Notes: generated by a model not told the origin, from the sequence alone. DNA of 40,550 nt from Streptomyces sp. DvalAA-14 (GCF_900091855.1 NZ_FMCH01000087.1:1-40550); one strand, 5' to 3'; positions 1 through 8,129 are shown, numbered from the stretch's first letter. Numbers and translations are program-made.

Positions 1-2573
1 CCGACACCCGACACCGACGCGGCGGCGGTACCGGTGTTGGACACCGTGACCGTCTGCGCGCTGCTCGCGGTGTTCAGCGCCTGCGTGGCGAAGCTCAGCG
101 AGGACGGCGCCACCGACAGCGTCGCCGCCGGCGTCGTGCCGCCGCCGGCGGCGAAGGCCAGGCTGTTGAGGTTCCAGCCGCCCGTGTCCTGGTTGACGGT
201 CAGGACCTGCTGGCCGGCCGGCAGCGTGACGTGCGCGGTGACCGTGGTCCAGGCCTGGAAGTCGCCGGTGGCCGGGAGGGCGACGGCCCCGCTGAGGTTC
301 GTGCCCGACGCGTTGGAGATGTGCAGCGCGCCGCTCACCGCGCTGGGCGCCGCCACCCGCAGGCTCACCGTGTACGGTCCGGCCGAGGCCGCGTTGACGG
401 TGTACCGAAACCACTGCCCGCCCGTGGTCCAGCCGAGGTCGTAGCCGCCGCCGGTGTCCGAGGTCGCCTCCAGGTCGACGCCGTCGGCGCGGTAGCCGTT
501 GCCGCTTCCGTTGACCGAGGTCACGTTGTAGGCGAGACCCTGGCCGCCGGTGTCGTAGTTCTCGGCCTGGACGGTGCCGGGAACCGCGGCCGGCGTTCCG
601 CCGAAGGGCGCCTCGACCGGGCCGGTGCCCCCCTGCCAGCTGTTGTTGCTCAACGTCGCGGTGAAGCCACTGGAGTTGTTGGCGAAGGCGGTGGCGCCGG
701 CCTTCAGTCCGGAGACGGTGTTGCCGGTGATGGTGGCCGACCCGGTCGGCGCCGGGTAGAACGGCGGTGCGATCACGATGCCGTTGCGGCCGGGGTTGGT
801 GATGGTGTTGTTCTGCAGCAGCGTGTTGGTCGAGGTGGAGAAGCCGACCGCGTCGTAGAGGGAGTTGGCGACGGTGTTGCCGGTCACCGTGACGTGGTCG
901 ACGACGCCGGTGTTCTGGCCGTCGCCGCCGTTGCCGATGTGCAGCGCGGGCTGGCCCTGGCTGTAGGCGTTGCCGCCGGACCGGACGACGGTGTTGCCGG
1001 TCACCGTCGCGGACAGCAGGTCGCTGCCGTTGACGCCGAAGCGGCCGGCGCCCAGGCCGATGTACCGGGCGGTGTCGCTGATGTAGTTGTCACTGACCAG
1101 GTGGCCGCTGCCGCCGTAGATGCCGATGCCCTTGCCGCCCCAGGGGGCGATCGTGGTGTTGTTGGTCATCGTGATGTCGGTCATCGGGTTGTAGTAGGTC
1201 GTGCTGCTGCCGTTGGTGTTGTAGTTGACCGAGTTGATCGCCATCGCGTCGTCACCGGTGCCGCGCACGAAGTTGTTGGTGGCGGTCAGGTTGTTCCCGC
1301 TGGTCGCGTTGAGCGACACGTTGTTCAGGTTGATCCCGTCGGCCCAGATCGAGGTCAGCCGGCTGTTCTGCACCTTGCCGCCGGTGCCCGAGGCCCAGAA
1401 GCCGGACATGGTGTGCTGGGTCCAGATGCCGGTGGCCAGCCAGTTGGTGCCGGTGGTGTCCATGGCGCCGCCGTCGCCGCCGATGGTGCTGCGGCTGACC
1501 GCGTTCGCGTCGATGTGGAAGTTCTCCACCGTGCAGGACGTCACGGAGAACAGGGCGGCCAGCGGGGTGTTGTTGGGCACCGGCACATCGCGGTAGATCG
1601 TGGTGTACCACATCCCGGCGCCGGCGATGGTGATGCCCTGGGCCTGCAGGCCGGTGGTGCCCTTCACATAGAAGGTGCCCTGCGGGATCCAGAGGATCTT
1701 GCCCTGGGACTGCGCCTGGTTGATGCAGTTCTGGATGGCGGGGCCGCTGTCCACCGACTGGCTGTCGGCGGACCCGTTGGTCGGGTTGTTGTCCGCGACC
1801 GCGCCGCAGCTGGTGATGGAGATCGAGTTGGCGGGCTGGGCGATCGGCGCCGGCGGGTTCTCCACGTCGATGGAGTCGACGTCGTAGAACGACGCGCTGT
1901 TCGCGGCGTCCTTCTGCAGCGAGAAGGTGCTGCCGGCCGGGATGGGCGTGCCGGTGACGAAGGTGCGCGACTCGTCGAAGAACACGCGCGGGGAGCCGTC
2001 CGCCGGGTTCTGGTTGTCGCTGGTGTTGTAGTTGTTGTTGCCCTCGTACACCCAGGTCTGCTTGGAGTTGAGGTTCAGCGCCTGCCGGAAGGTGCCGTTG
2101 ACGTACAGGTTCAGCGTGCCGGTGATGCCGCCGCCCGAGGCGGAGTCGGGAATGCTGGCGCGGACGTTGATGAAGCTAATCGGCTGCCCCGTGGTGTTCG
2201 TCCACTGCACCGACTGGCCGGTGGCGGCGAGGTGGACGTACGCGTGCCCGGACGCCTCGAGTGCGGCGCTGGAGTACTGCGTCGTCGGTGCCGCGGTCAG
2301 TGACACCGTGCCGGCGCCCCCGCCCAGGGTCCCGGCCTCGGCTTCGTAGGTGGTGAACGGGGTGGTGGCACCGACCGTCGCGGCGGTGGCGGCCGGCGCC
2401 GCGGCGATGCTGCGAGGGGCGGCGCCGCGGGAAGCGCTGTGGGAGGCGCCGGCAGGGGAGGCGGCGCTGGCCGGCGTGAAGGAGATCCACACCGCCCCGA
2501 GCAGGGCGACGAGGGCTACAGCCAGGCGCGGAACGAGTCCCGCGCCGCGCGCGGGTCCGGGGGTGTCACGCAT
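1..2573 (-). CDS. Secreted beta-helix glycanase with two CBM-like domains, probable GH87 alpha-1,3-glucanase (partial, 3' end outside window)
   Basis: The reading frame runs from an ATG at 2573 to the window edge without a stop, so about 857 N-terminal residues are visible. An AAGGAG ribosome site lies 6 nt upstream of the ATG. Residues 1 to about 40 form a signal peptide (basic start, hydrophobic core, cut near ASA-A). Then come a CBM6/CBM35-like beta-sandwich starting TYEAEAGTLGG (about 70-235), a right-handed parallel beta-helix rich in N-x-(I/V)-x-x-N rungs (about 245-650), a second CBM6-like module with the VQAENYDTGG start (about 663-805), and an Ig-like anchor domain. WADGINL (about residue 408) and GTGDDAMAI (about 441) supply three acidic residues placed like those of GH87 alpha-1,3-glucanases. 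The enzyme would act outside the cell on alpha-glucan. Beta-helix and CBM folds are clear. The exact GH family is inferred; another polysaccharide lyase or hydrolase is possible. Confidence 0.75.
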   Translation of the reverse strand, partial: MRDTPGPARGAGLVPRLAVALVALLGAVWISFTPASAASPAGASHSASRGAAPRSIAAAPAATAATVGATTPFTTYEAEAGTLGGGAGTVSLTAAPTTQYSSAALEASGHAYVHLAATGQSVQWTNTTGQPISFINVRASIPDSASGGGITGTLNLYVNGTFRQALNLNSKQTWVYEGNNNYNTSDNQNPADGSPRVFFDESRTFVTGTPIPAGSTFSLQKDAANSASFYDVDSIDVENPPAPIAQPANSISITSCGAVADNNPTNGSADSQSVDSGPAIQNCINQAQSQGKILWIPQGTFYVKGTTGLQAQGITIAGAGMWYTTIYRDVPVPNNTPLAALFSVTSCTVENFHIDANAVSRSTIGGDGGAMDTTGTNWLATGIWTQHTMSGFWASGTGGKVQNSRLTSIWADGINLNNVSLNATSGNNLTATNNFVRGTGDDAMAINSVNYNTNGSSTTYYNPMTDITMTNNTTIAPWGGKGIGIYGGSGHLVSDNYISDTARYIGLGAGRFGVNGSDLLSATVTGNTVVRSGGNAYSQGQPALHIGNGGDGQNTGVVDHVTVTGNTVANSLYDAVGFSTSTNTLLQNNTITNPGRNGIVIAPPFYPAPTGSATITGNTVSGLKAGATAFANNSSGFTATLSNNSWQGGTGPVEAPFGGTPAAVPGTVQAENYDTGGQGLAYNVTSVNGSGNGYRADGVDLEATSDTGGGYDLGWTTGGQWFRYTVNAASAGPYTVSLRVAAPSAVSGALHISNASGTNLSGAVALPATGDFQAWTTVTAHVTLPAGQQVLTVNQDTGGWNLNSLAFAAGGGTTPAATLSVAPSSLSFATQALNTASSAQTVTVSNTGTAAASVSGV

Positions 2574-2611
2574 CGGATGCTCCTTCAGAACCTCGGGTAA
2601 CGGGCGCCCCG

Positions 2612-2640
2612 ACCGTACAGAGCACGCCCTGACCCCGCAA
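2612..2640 (-). promoter_or_regulatory. Probable sigma70-type promoter of the beta-helix glycanase
   Basis: On the minus strand TTGCGG (2640-2635) is followed, after exactly 17 nt, by TACGGT (2617-2612). A start near 2605 would give a leader of about 32 nt that includes the AAGGAG ribosome site. An AT-rich patch (2655-2680) lies just upstream. Confidence 0.5.
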
Positions 2641-2793
2641 GGTTCCGATCAGGTAAAGAAAAAGTTACACAGATCGTTGGAAGACACCGCGCGCAACGAG
2701 CTGGATTTTCGCGCCTCCACGCCCGCGCCCGCCGGGACCGGCAGTGCCCGGAGCCCGGTCGCCGTGGGCGCGGCGGCAGATGGTGCGAACCGT

Positions 2794-2822
2794 CTGACAT
2801 GAAGACATCGGGGGCGTAGTGT
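2794..2822 (+). promoter_or_regulatory. Probable sigma70-type promoter of the 2878 membrane-protein gene
   Basis: CTGACA (2794-2799), a 17-nt spacer and TAGTGT (2817-2822) face the plus-strand gene pair at 2878-5529. The initiation point would be near 2829. Together with the opposite promoter, this accounts for the 304-nt divergent gap between 2573 and 2878; nothing else was seen there. Confidence 0.5.
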
Positions 2823-2877
2823 GCTGCGCCCGGGTCACTGCGGGGCGTTCCGACGGGGGCAACAGGGGGAAGACGAC

Positions 2878-5121
2878 GTGGCGTTGGCGCGATGGCGCAT
2901 GGCCGGCCTCTACGGCGCGGTCCTTGTCCTGGGCAGTCCGTGGGCGCAGCACGGACTCCAGGCCCGGCACGGCCCCCACGCGCTGTACGAGTGGGCCCGC
3001 GGGGGGCTGTCGACCTGCACCTGGTTCGTGTCGGCCTCGCAGACCGCCGGGCTCGGCACACGGTGGATGTGGTCGGCCGATGCCTCCCTGGTACTGATGC
3101 TCGCCGCCGGCGCGCTGCTGGTGCCGCGGGCGCTGCGTCGGGCGCCGGCCGGGCCGCTGCGCTGGGCTGTCGCCATCGGCATCTGGGTGCCGGTCTCGCT
3201 GGCCGGCCAGCTCGCCTTCTGGCTGTTCCTCGGCCGCGACGCGCGCCTGTTCGGGCCGCGCGATTTCCTGCTGGTGACCCTGCTCGACGACGGCGCCGTC
3301 TTCGGCGTGCTGGCCGGGCTCGTCACGGGCCTGCTCTGGATCGGCGCCGACCGCCCGGCCCGCCCCGCCGTCACCGCCCGCGCCCGACACCTGGAACGGA
3401 GCCGCGCCATGACCCTCCCGCCGGATTCCTCGCCGACCGCGCTCGGGCGCGAGCCCGGGGACGTCACCCGCTATCTGTGCGCCGCCGCCTACACCGATCC
3501 GGCATTCGCGCGTACGGTGGCCAACGGCCTGCTGGCCGACGCCTTCGGCGCGGTGGCCCCCTCCCCCGGCGTGGACCTGGGTCCGGTGGTCCGCCACTGC
3601 CTGGCCGCACGGCGGTTGCACCGGCGGCGCGATGTGCGGCTGTCGGCCGCCCTGCTCGCGATCCTGCTGATCGCGCCGCTGTGGCCAGTCCTGACCGCGG
3701 GGATCCTCGGCGTGCTCGGCGCCGCCGCGCGCCCGCCCGCGGGCGCCCTGGCCGACCGCGGCCGCGACCGGTCGAAGGAGCCGGCCGCGTGGCTGAAGGC
3801 GGGGGTCGCGTACGGCGTGGCGCTGATCGCCGGCGGCTGGCTGGCCGTCGGGCTGTCGTCGCACGGGCCGGGCGTGGTGCGGTGGCTGCTCGGCACCTAC
3901 CTCGGCGGTTTTCCGGCGCTGCTGGTGCTCTGCGTCGGGCTGCCGGCGGTGGGCGGGCTCGTGGCACGCCATCTGCTGGACGTGGAGGAGCGGTTGCGGG
4001 GTCTGCGCCGGTCGGTGTTCGTCCCGTCGGCGGCGCCGCTGCCGGATCCGGTGCCGGCCTGGCTGGCGGACCGGCTGCGGGTGATCGACGAGGCTCAGAG
4101 CGGGAATGTGACCGTATACAGCGGGTGGGAGCCGGCGCTGGGCTTCGCGGCCCGCCAGTCCGGCTGGTCACTGGCGCTGCCGGTGGTGCCGGCCGGGCCG
4201 CCGCCCGGTGTGACCGGCCCTCCGGGCGAGGTGACCGCGTTCGACGCCTGGGATCTGCTGGAGAGCCTGCGCGGGCATCTGCGGGAGCTGTCACGGCGGG
4301 GCGGCGCGCCCGGCGCCGGCGACGGCGCCCTGCTGGCCGGGCTGGCCGTGGAGGACCGGGTCTTCGTGCACGGCGCCACCATCGCCGGCGACGACCGCTT
4401 CCTGCCGGACACCGACCTGGCGCCCTCGCTCCTGCTCGACCGGGAGGAGATGCGGCGGGTCGTGCTGGAGCCGAAGGGCACCGCGCGGCACAGCCTGGTG
4501 GCCCATCTGCCGCTGTGGGGCGGGGACGTGGTGCCCGCCGTGCTGCTGCGCGTCGCGGTCTCCGAGCGGACGGTGCACGTCGAGTGCGCGGTGCACACCC
4601 TGGCGCCGGTGCGCGGCGGCTACCACCGGGTCGACAGCGTTCCCGACCGGATGACCGGGCAGCGGCGGGCGGAGCTGCTGCTGAGCGCGGTGGGCCGGGC
4701 CGGGCGGGTGCTGCGGGCGGCGCCGTACGCCTCGGTGGAGAACCTGCGGTTCGGCAGCCGCAGGTGGAGGCGGGAGATGCGGGAGCTGCGGGCGATCTCC
4801 GAGGACCCGGACTTCGACTACGGGGCCCGGCTCAGCGTCCGGGAGCGGGCGATGAACCCGACGTATCTCAACTACTTCCAGGTGCTCGACGCCCAGCGGG
4901 TGACCGCGGCGGTCACCCGGCACACGCTCACCGTGATCCGGGAGTTCCTCGACGCGCACGGCGTGGACACCGCCGACTTCCAGCGCCAGCAGCAGACGAT
5001 CCTCAACCACGGCGTCCTCCAGCAGGGCGGGCTCAGCGTCGTGGGCAACCAGGCGGTCGGCCAGGAGGCGAGCGCCACCTTGTTCGCCCAGAGCCCGGCC
5101 CCGCCGACCCCCACCGCTTAG
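2878..5121 (+). CDS. Large multi-pass membrane protein of unknown function, with a C-terminal GNQAVG motif
   Basis: I chose GTG 2878 because a GGGGGA ribosome site lies about 10 nt upstream. This gives 747 residues; an in-frame ATG at 2821 lacks such a site and would overlap the promoter. The N-terminal part (about 1-177) has several hydrophobic helices and reads like a separate small membrane protein. An internal ATG at 3409 (residue 178) with GGAG upstream begins a second block whose start (MTLPPDSS...GREPGDVTRYLCAAAY) looks like a normal protein N-terminus. That block has two to four more membrane helices (about 260-370) and then a long soluble region ending in NHG-x4-GG-x4-GNQAVG. The next gene carries the same motif near its start and follows after 9 nt, so the two products probably work together. 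I do not recognise an enzymatic function. The ORF may be a fusion of two ancestral genes. Confidence 0.75.
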   Translation: MALARWRMAGLYGAVLVLGSPWAQHGLQARHGPHALYEWARGGLSTCTWFVSASQTAGLGTRWMWSADASLVLMLAAGALLVPRALRRAPAGPLRWAVAIGIWVPVSLAGQLAFWLFLGRDARLFGPRDFLLVTLLDDGAVFGVLAGLVTGLLWIGADRPARPAVTARARHLERSRAMTLPPDSSPTALGREPGDVTRYLCAAAYTDPAFARTVANGLLADAFGAVAPSPGVDLGPVVRHCLAARRLHRRRDVRLSAALLAILLIAPLWPVLTAGILGVLGAAARPPAGALADRGRDRSKEPAAWLKAGVAYGVALIAGGWLAVGLSSHGPGVVRWLLGTYLGGFPALLVLCVGLPAVGGLVARHLLDVEERLRGLRRSVFVPSAAPLPDPVPAWLADRLRVIDEAQSGNVTVYSGWEPALGFAARQSGWSLALPVVPAGPPPGVTGPPGEVTAFDAWDLLESLRGHLRELSRRGGAPGAGDGALLAGLAVEDRVFVHGATIAGDDRFLPDTDLAPSLLLDREEMRRVVLEPKGTARHSLVAHLPLWGGDVVPAVLLRVAVSERTVHVECAVHTLAPVRGGYHRVDSVPDRMTGQRRAELLLSAVGRAGRVLRAAPYASVENLRFGSRRWRREMRELRAISEDPDFDYGARLSVRERAMNPTYLNYFQVLDAQRVTAAVTRHTLTVIREFLDAHGVDTADFQRQQQTILNHGVLQQGGLSVVGNQAVGQEASATLFAQSPAPPTPTA

Positions 5122-5130
5122 GAGGCGGCC

Positions 5131-5529
5131 ATGTCCGACGAGATCCCGGGCCGGTCACCGGTCAACCACGGCTTCCAAGTCCTGGGCGGCCAGGTCCGGA
5201 TCGGCAACCAGGCGGTCGGCCCCGGGGCGCGGGCGGTGGCCGGCAGCGTGACGACGGGGGCGGGGGCTCCCGCGGCGGCCACCGCCGCCGATCTGCTGCT
5301 GGTGATCGAGCGGCTGCTGGACGAGCACCGCGAGCAGTTGCCGGACCAGTCCGCCACACGGGCCGAACTGGGACGCCTGCGTGAGGAGTTGGCGGATCCA
5401 CAGCCGGAGCCGGGGGCGGTCGGCCGGGCGCTGGCCCGTCTGACGGCCTTCGTGCAACCGGTGACCCCGCTCGTGGCCGCCGTCGGCGGCCTCGCCGAAT
5501 CGCTGCGGGACCTGCTCGGCCACGGCTGA
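5131..5529 (+). CDS. Small soluble partner protein with N-terminal GNQAVG motif (DUF5955-like)
   Basis: This 132-residue protein starts at ATG 5131 behind GGAGG, 9 nt after the membrane-protein gene, so the two are co-transcribed. Residues about 11-29 match the tail of the upstream protein in the pattern NHG-x4-GG-x4-GNQAVG; 19 consecutive bases encoding the core are identical. The remainder is predicted helical: a leucine-rich segment (LLLVIERLLDEH), a charged helix, then a hydrophobic helix near the C-terminus. The layout, a glycine-rich 'GNQAVG' start followed by helices, reminds me of small actinobacterial proteins annotated DUF5955, but this comes from memory and no function is known. 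It lacks a signal peptide. A cytoplasmic adaptor for the membrane protein is the simplest inference. Confidence 0.7.
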   Translation: MSDEIPGRSPVNHGFQVLGGQVRIGNQAVGPGARAVAGSVTTGAGAPAAATAADLLLVIERLLDEHREQLPDQSATRAELGRLREELADPQPEPGAVGRALARLTAFVQPVTPLVAAVGGLAESLRDLLGHG

Positions 5530-5592
5530 CGACGGCGGCCCCGCCACGGGCGCCGATGAGCGCCGGATGATTGAGATTGTTCGCAACAGCGG

Positions 5593-5621
5593 TTGATCGA
5601 GCAACTGCGAGCATCTAGGGT
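5593..5621 (+). promoter_or_regulatory. Promoter with overlapping inverted repeats upstream of the Gfo/Idh/MocA gene
   Basis: TTGATC (5593-5598), a 17-nt spacer and TAGGGT (5616-5621) form a good sigma70-type promoter ending 67 nt before the ATG at 5689. Two related inverted elements lie over and beside the -35 box: TGTT-CGC-AACA (5578-5588) and GTTG-ATCGAG-CAAC (5592-5605). Such placement suits a repressor operator, perhaps for a sugar-responsive regulator. The regulator is not identified. Confidence 0.5.
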
Positions 5622-5688
5622 CGGCACGTGAACACGCCGGCCGCCGCCGCGGCGCCGGGCCGATCGACCGTGAGGGGAGAGCCGCTCC

Positions 5689-6939
5689 ATGGCGGAACTA
5701 CGGGTCGGAGTCGTCGGCATCGGTCAGCGCGCGCCGTTGGTGCGCCACGCCAACCGGCCGGGTGTCGCCCGGGTCGTGTCCTGCGCCGACCCCGATCCGC
5801 GGGCCCGGGCCACCGCGCGGGAGTTGTTCGGCCCGCAGGTCGCGGTGCACGACGCGTGGACGCGGATGCTGGACGACCGCCTCGACGCGGTGTTCGTGCT
5901 CACCCCCGACCACGTGCACACCGCGCCCGTACGGTTCTTCCTGGCCGCCGGTGTCGCGGTGTTCGTGGAGAAACCGCTCGCCATCGGGGTCGACGACTGC
6001 GACGAGATGCTGGCGGACGCCGCCCGCACCGGCACCCGGCTCTACGTCGGCCACAATCTGCGGCACCTGCCCGTCCTGCGCCGGATGCGGGCGCTGATCG
6101 ACGCGGGCGCCATCGGGCGGGTGCGCTCGGTGTGGTGCCGGCACTTCGTCGGACACGGCGGCGACTACTACTTCAAGGACTGGCACGCCGAACGCGCCAA
6201 CACCACCGGCCTGCTGCTCCAGAAGGGCGCGCACGACCTCGACGCCGTGCACTGGCTCGCGGCCGGCTACTCCCGCACGGTGGTCGCGCTCGGCGGGCTG
6301 ACCGTCTACGGGGACAACCCGCACCGCCGCGATCCCCGGGATCCGGACGACGGGCGCCGGATGCCGGACTGGTTCGACCCCGGCGCCTGGCCGCCGTCGG
6401 CGCTGCGGGACCTGAATCCGGTCATCGACGTGGAGGACCTCAGCATGATGCTGACCCGTTTGGACAACGGGGTGTTCACCAGTTATCAGCAGTGCCACTA
6501 CACACCCGATTACTGGCGCAATTACACCGTCATCGGCGACGAGGGCCGGCTGGAGAACTTCGGCGACGGCCTGGACGAGGAGGAGGCCACGGTCAGGGTG
6601 TGGAATCTGCGCCGGTCCGGCTATCGGCCGGACGCCGACCTCACCGTCACGGTCGCGGCGCCCCCAGGCCGCCCGCCGGACCTGGAGGGCCCGGAGGACC
6701 CGGAGGACCCGGAGGACCCGGAAGGTGGCCACGGCGGCGCCGACGGAGCCCTGGTCGCCGAGTTCCTGCGCTTCGCCGCCGAGGGCGGTCCGACCGAGAC
6801 CTCACCGATCGCCGCCCGGGAAGCCGTCGCGGCGGGGGTGGCCGCCACCGTCTCGCTGCGCTCGGGCGGCACCCCGGTGCGGGTACGGCCACCCGATCCG
6901 GCGACCGCCCGGTATTTCGCCCGCCACCAGACCCGCTGA
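5689..6939 (+). CDS. Gfo/Idh/MocA-family NAD(P)-dependent oxidoreductase
   Basis: The 416-residue protein starts at ATG 5689 behind GAGGGGAG. Its N-terminus (LRVGVVGIGQRA) is a Rossmann dinucleotide-binding loop, followed by the family's EKP motif (FVEKPLAI) at about residues 89-96, which contributes the catalytic lysine. A GAHDLDAVHW motif (about 184-193) supplies the conserved histidine region, and the C-terminal half is the expected alpha/beta substrate domain. Family members oxidise, epimerise or (in GH109) hydrolyse sugars using bound NAD(P). It lies just upstream of a GH114 enzyme and a sugar ABC operon, so a role in processing the imported sugar is plausible. An acidic insert, PEDPEDPEDPEG (about 335-346), is encoded by a 9-bp tandem repeat (6690-6725) and is probably a flexible loop. 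Confidence 0.85.
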   Translation: MAELRVGVVGIGQRAPLVRHANRPGVARVVSCADPDPRARATARELFGPQVAVHDAWTRMLDDRLDAVFVLTPDHVHTAPVRFFLAAGVAVFVEKPLAIGVDDCDEMLADAARTGTRLYVGHNLRHLPVLRRMRALIDAGAIGRVRSVWCRHFVGHGGDYYFKDWHAERANTTGLLLQKGAHDLDAVHWLAAGYSRTVVALGGLTVYGDNPHRRDPRDPDDGRRMPDWFDPGAWPPSALRDLNPVIDVEDLSMMLTRLDNGVFTSYQQCHYTPDYWRNYTVIGDEGRLENFGDGLDEEEATVRVWNLRRSGYRPDADLTVTVAAPPGRPPDLEGPEDPEDPEDPEGGHGGADGALVAEFLRFAAEGGPTETSPIAAREAVAAGVAATVSLRSGGTPVRVRPPDPATARYFARHQTR

Positions 6940-7024
6940 CCGGGTCCGCCATTTCCCGCACGTCGCCCTGAAATAACCGCTGTTGGTGAATTCGGGCGCA
7001 GCACGAACTGTGAATGAGGGGGCC

Positions 7025-7197
7025 TTGACATGGCGAACCCTGATCGCTTTACTTCCCGCAACGCCGAGACACGAACCCGGCGCAGAGGTACGCCCAGCCG
7101 GTGGACGGCCCCCAAGCCGCAAGCCCGGACTAAGTCGCCAGGATGGCTGTCAGCTTCCGAGGCGGGGACGTATCCCCCCAGCATCCGGAGATCGATG
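7025..7197 (+). promoter_or_regulatory. Promoter and long leader of the GH114 gene; possible structured RNA
   Basis: TTGACA (7025-7030) and TTTACT (7048-7053) are 17 nt apart. The leader from about 7060 to the ATG at 7198 would be near 138 nt, unusually long here. It contains pieces that recall the ydaO (c-di-AMP) riboswitch of actinobacterial wall-hydrolase genes: TCGCTTTAC near the 5' end and TGTCAGCTTCCGAGGCGG near the 3' end. The hallmark GGGGACCC and GGGGTGAATCC segments are not visible, so the match is weak. An ORF runs through the leader from 7030, but its sequence is not protein-like. The rest of the 6940-7197 gap shows nothing else. Confidence 0.3.
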
Positions 7198-8025
7198 ATG
7201 CGCACCGGTCACTTCCGAATCCCCCGACGCCAGTGGGTCGCCGCGATCGCGGCCACCGCCACCGCTGTGGTCCTGCCCCTGCTCAGCTCCGCCTCGGCCG
7301 GCGCCACCGCCGCCGCGGTGACCCTCCCGCCGGCGCACGCCGGCTTCGATTACCAGATCGGCGGCGGGTACACCCCGCCGGCCGGCGTGTCGGTGGTCAG
7401 CCGCGACCACGACGACTCACCGGCGGCCGGGCTCTACAACATCTGCTACGTCAACGCCTTCCAGACCCAGGAGGGCGCGGAGAGCGACTGGGACGCGGAC
7501 CTGCTGCTGCACAACGCCAAGGGCAAGGTCGTCAAGGACCCCGACTGGGACGAGGCGATCCTCGACATCCGCACCGCGAGCAACCGCCAGCGCATCGCCG
7601 ACAAGGTGGACGGCTGGATCGACCAGTGCGCCGCCAAGGGCTTCCAGGCGGTCGAACCCGACAACTTCGACACCTACACCCGCTTCCCCTCCTACCTGAC
7701 CCAGGCCGAGGCGGAGTCGTACATCCAGCTGCTCTCGGCGCACGCGCACAGCAAGAACCTGGCGATCGCGCAGAAGAACACCGCCGAGCTGTCCGGTGAC
7801 CACGCCGTCAACGGGCTGGACTTCGCCATCGCGGAGGAGTGCGCCGACTACAGCGAGTGCGGCGACTACACCAGCGCCTACGGCAACCACGTCATCGTCA
7901 TCGAGTACACCGCCAAGGGCCTGAGCAAGGCGTGCAGCGGCTACGGCAGCACGCTCAGCATCGTGCAGCGCGACGAGGACGTCGTGCCCAAGGGCACCAG
8001 CGGATACGTACGCAAGACCTGCTGA
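7198..8025 (+). CDS. Secreted GH114 endo-alpha-1,4-polygalactosaminidase
   Basis: The start is ATG 7198, with GGAG 7 nt upstream; a neighbouring ATG at 7195 is too close to the ribosome site. The 275-residue product begins with a signal peptide (RIPRRQ, hydrophobic core, cut near SAG-A or ATA-A). The mature part is a compact TIM-barrel: GGGYTPPAGV, then ICYVNAFQTQEG, a YPTRF-like FPSYLTQAEA region, VEPDNFDTYT with the probable catalytic acid, and AIAQKNT. This order is typical of GH114. Enzymes of the family cleave alpha-1,4-linked galactosamine polymers, including Pel and fungal galactosaminogalactan. A strong hairpin follows the stop, so the gene is probably a single transcription unit, although it sits between an oxidoreductase and a sugar ABC operon that could use its products. 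Confidence 0.85.
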   Translation: MRTGHFRIPRRQWVAAIAATATAVVLPLLSSASAGATAAAVTLPPAHAGFDYQIGGGYTPPAGVSVVSRDHDDSPAAGLYNICYVNAFQTQEGAESDWDADLLLHNAKGKVVKDPDWDEAILDIRTASNRQRIADKVDGWIDQCAAKGFQAVEPDNFDTYTRFPSYLTQAEAESYIQLLSAHAHSKNLAIAQKNTAELSGDHAVNGLDFAIAEECADYSECGDYTSAYGNHVIVIEYTAKGLSKACSGYGSTLSIVQRDEDVVPKGTSGYVRKTC

Positions 8026-8031
8026 GCCGGC

Positions 8032-8074
8032 GGGGCGGCCCGGCCGGCCCTCCCCCGCCGTGCCGGGCCGCCCC
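8032..8074 (+). terminator. Intrinsic terminator after the GH114 gene
   Basis: A perfect 13-bp inverted repeat, GGGGCGGCCCGGC (8032-8044) and its complement (8062-8074), has a 17-nt loop and starts 7 nt after the GH114 stop. There is no U-run, as is usual in actinomycetes. Confidence 0.65.
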
Positions 8075-8090
8075 CACCCGAGAACCCCAT

Positions 8091-8129
8091 CCGGTAGTTC
8101 GACCCGGTAGCTCCACCCGGTAGCTCCAC
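8091..8129. repeat. Three tandem copies of a 13-bp unit
   Basis: Unit CCGGTAGCTCCAC occurs at 8104-8116 and 8117-8129 exactly, and at 8091-8103 with two mismatches. It sits between the GH114 terminator and the sugar ABC operon, about 100 nt before the ATG at 8226. It may be part of the operon's control region or a slippage array. Confidence 0.8.

Noticed and set aside
231-2303. Long plus-strand ORF opposite the glycanase gene
   Set aside because: Arg/Gly/Ala/Val-rich text without domain features; the minus strand encodes a clear signal peptide, CBMs and beta-helix.
6690-6725. 9-bp tandem repeat as a regulatory array
   Set aside because: It is inside the oxidoreductase gene and simply encodes repeated Pro-Glu-Asp.
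7030-7197. N-terminal extension of the GH114 protein
   Set aside because: It would place about 56 polar, Arg/Pro-rich residues before a normal signal peptide; ATG 7198 has a ribosome site at the right distance.
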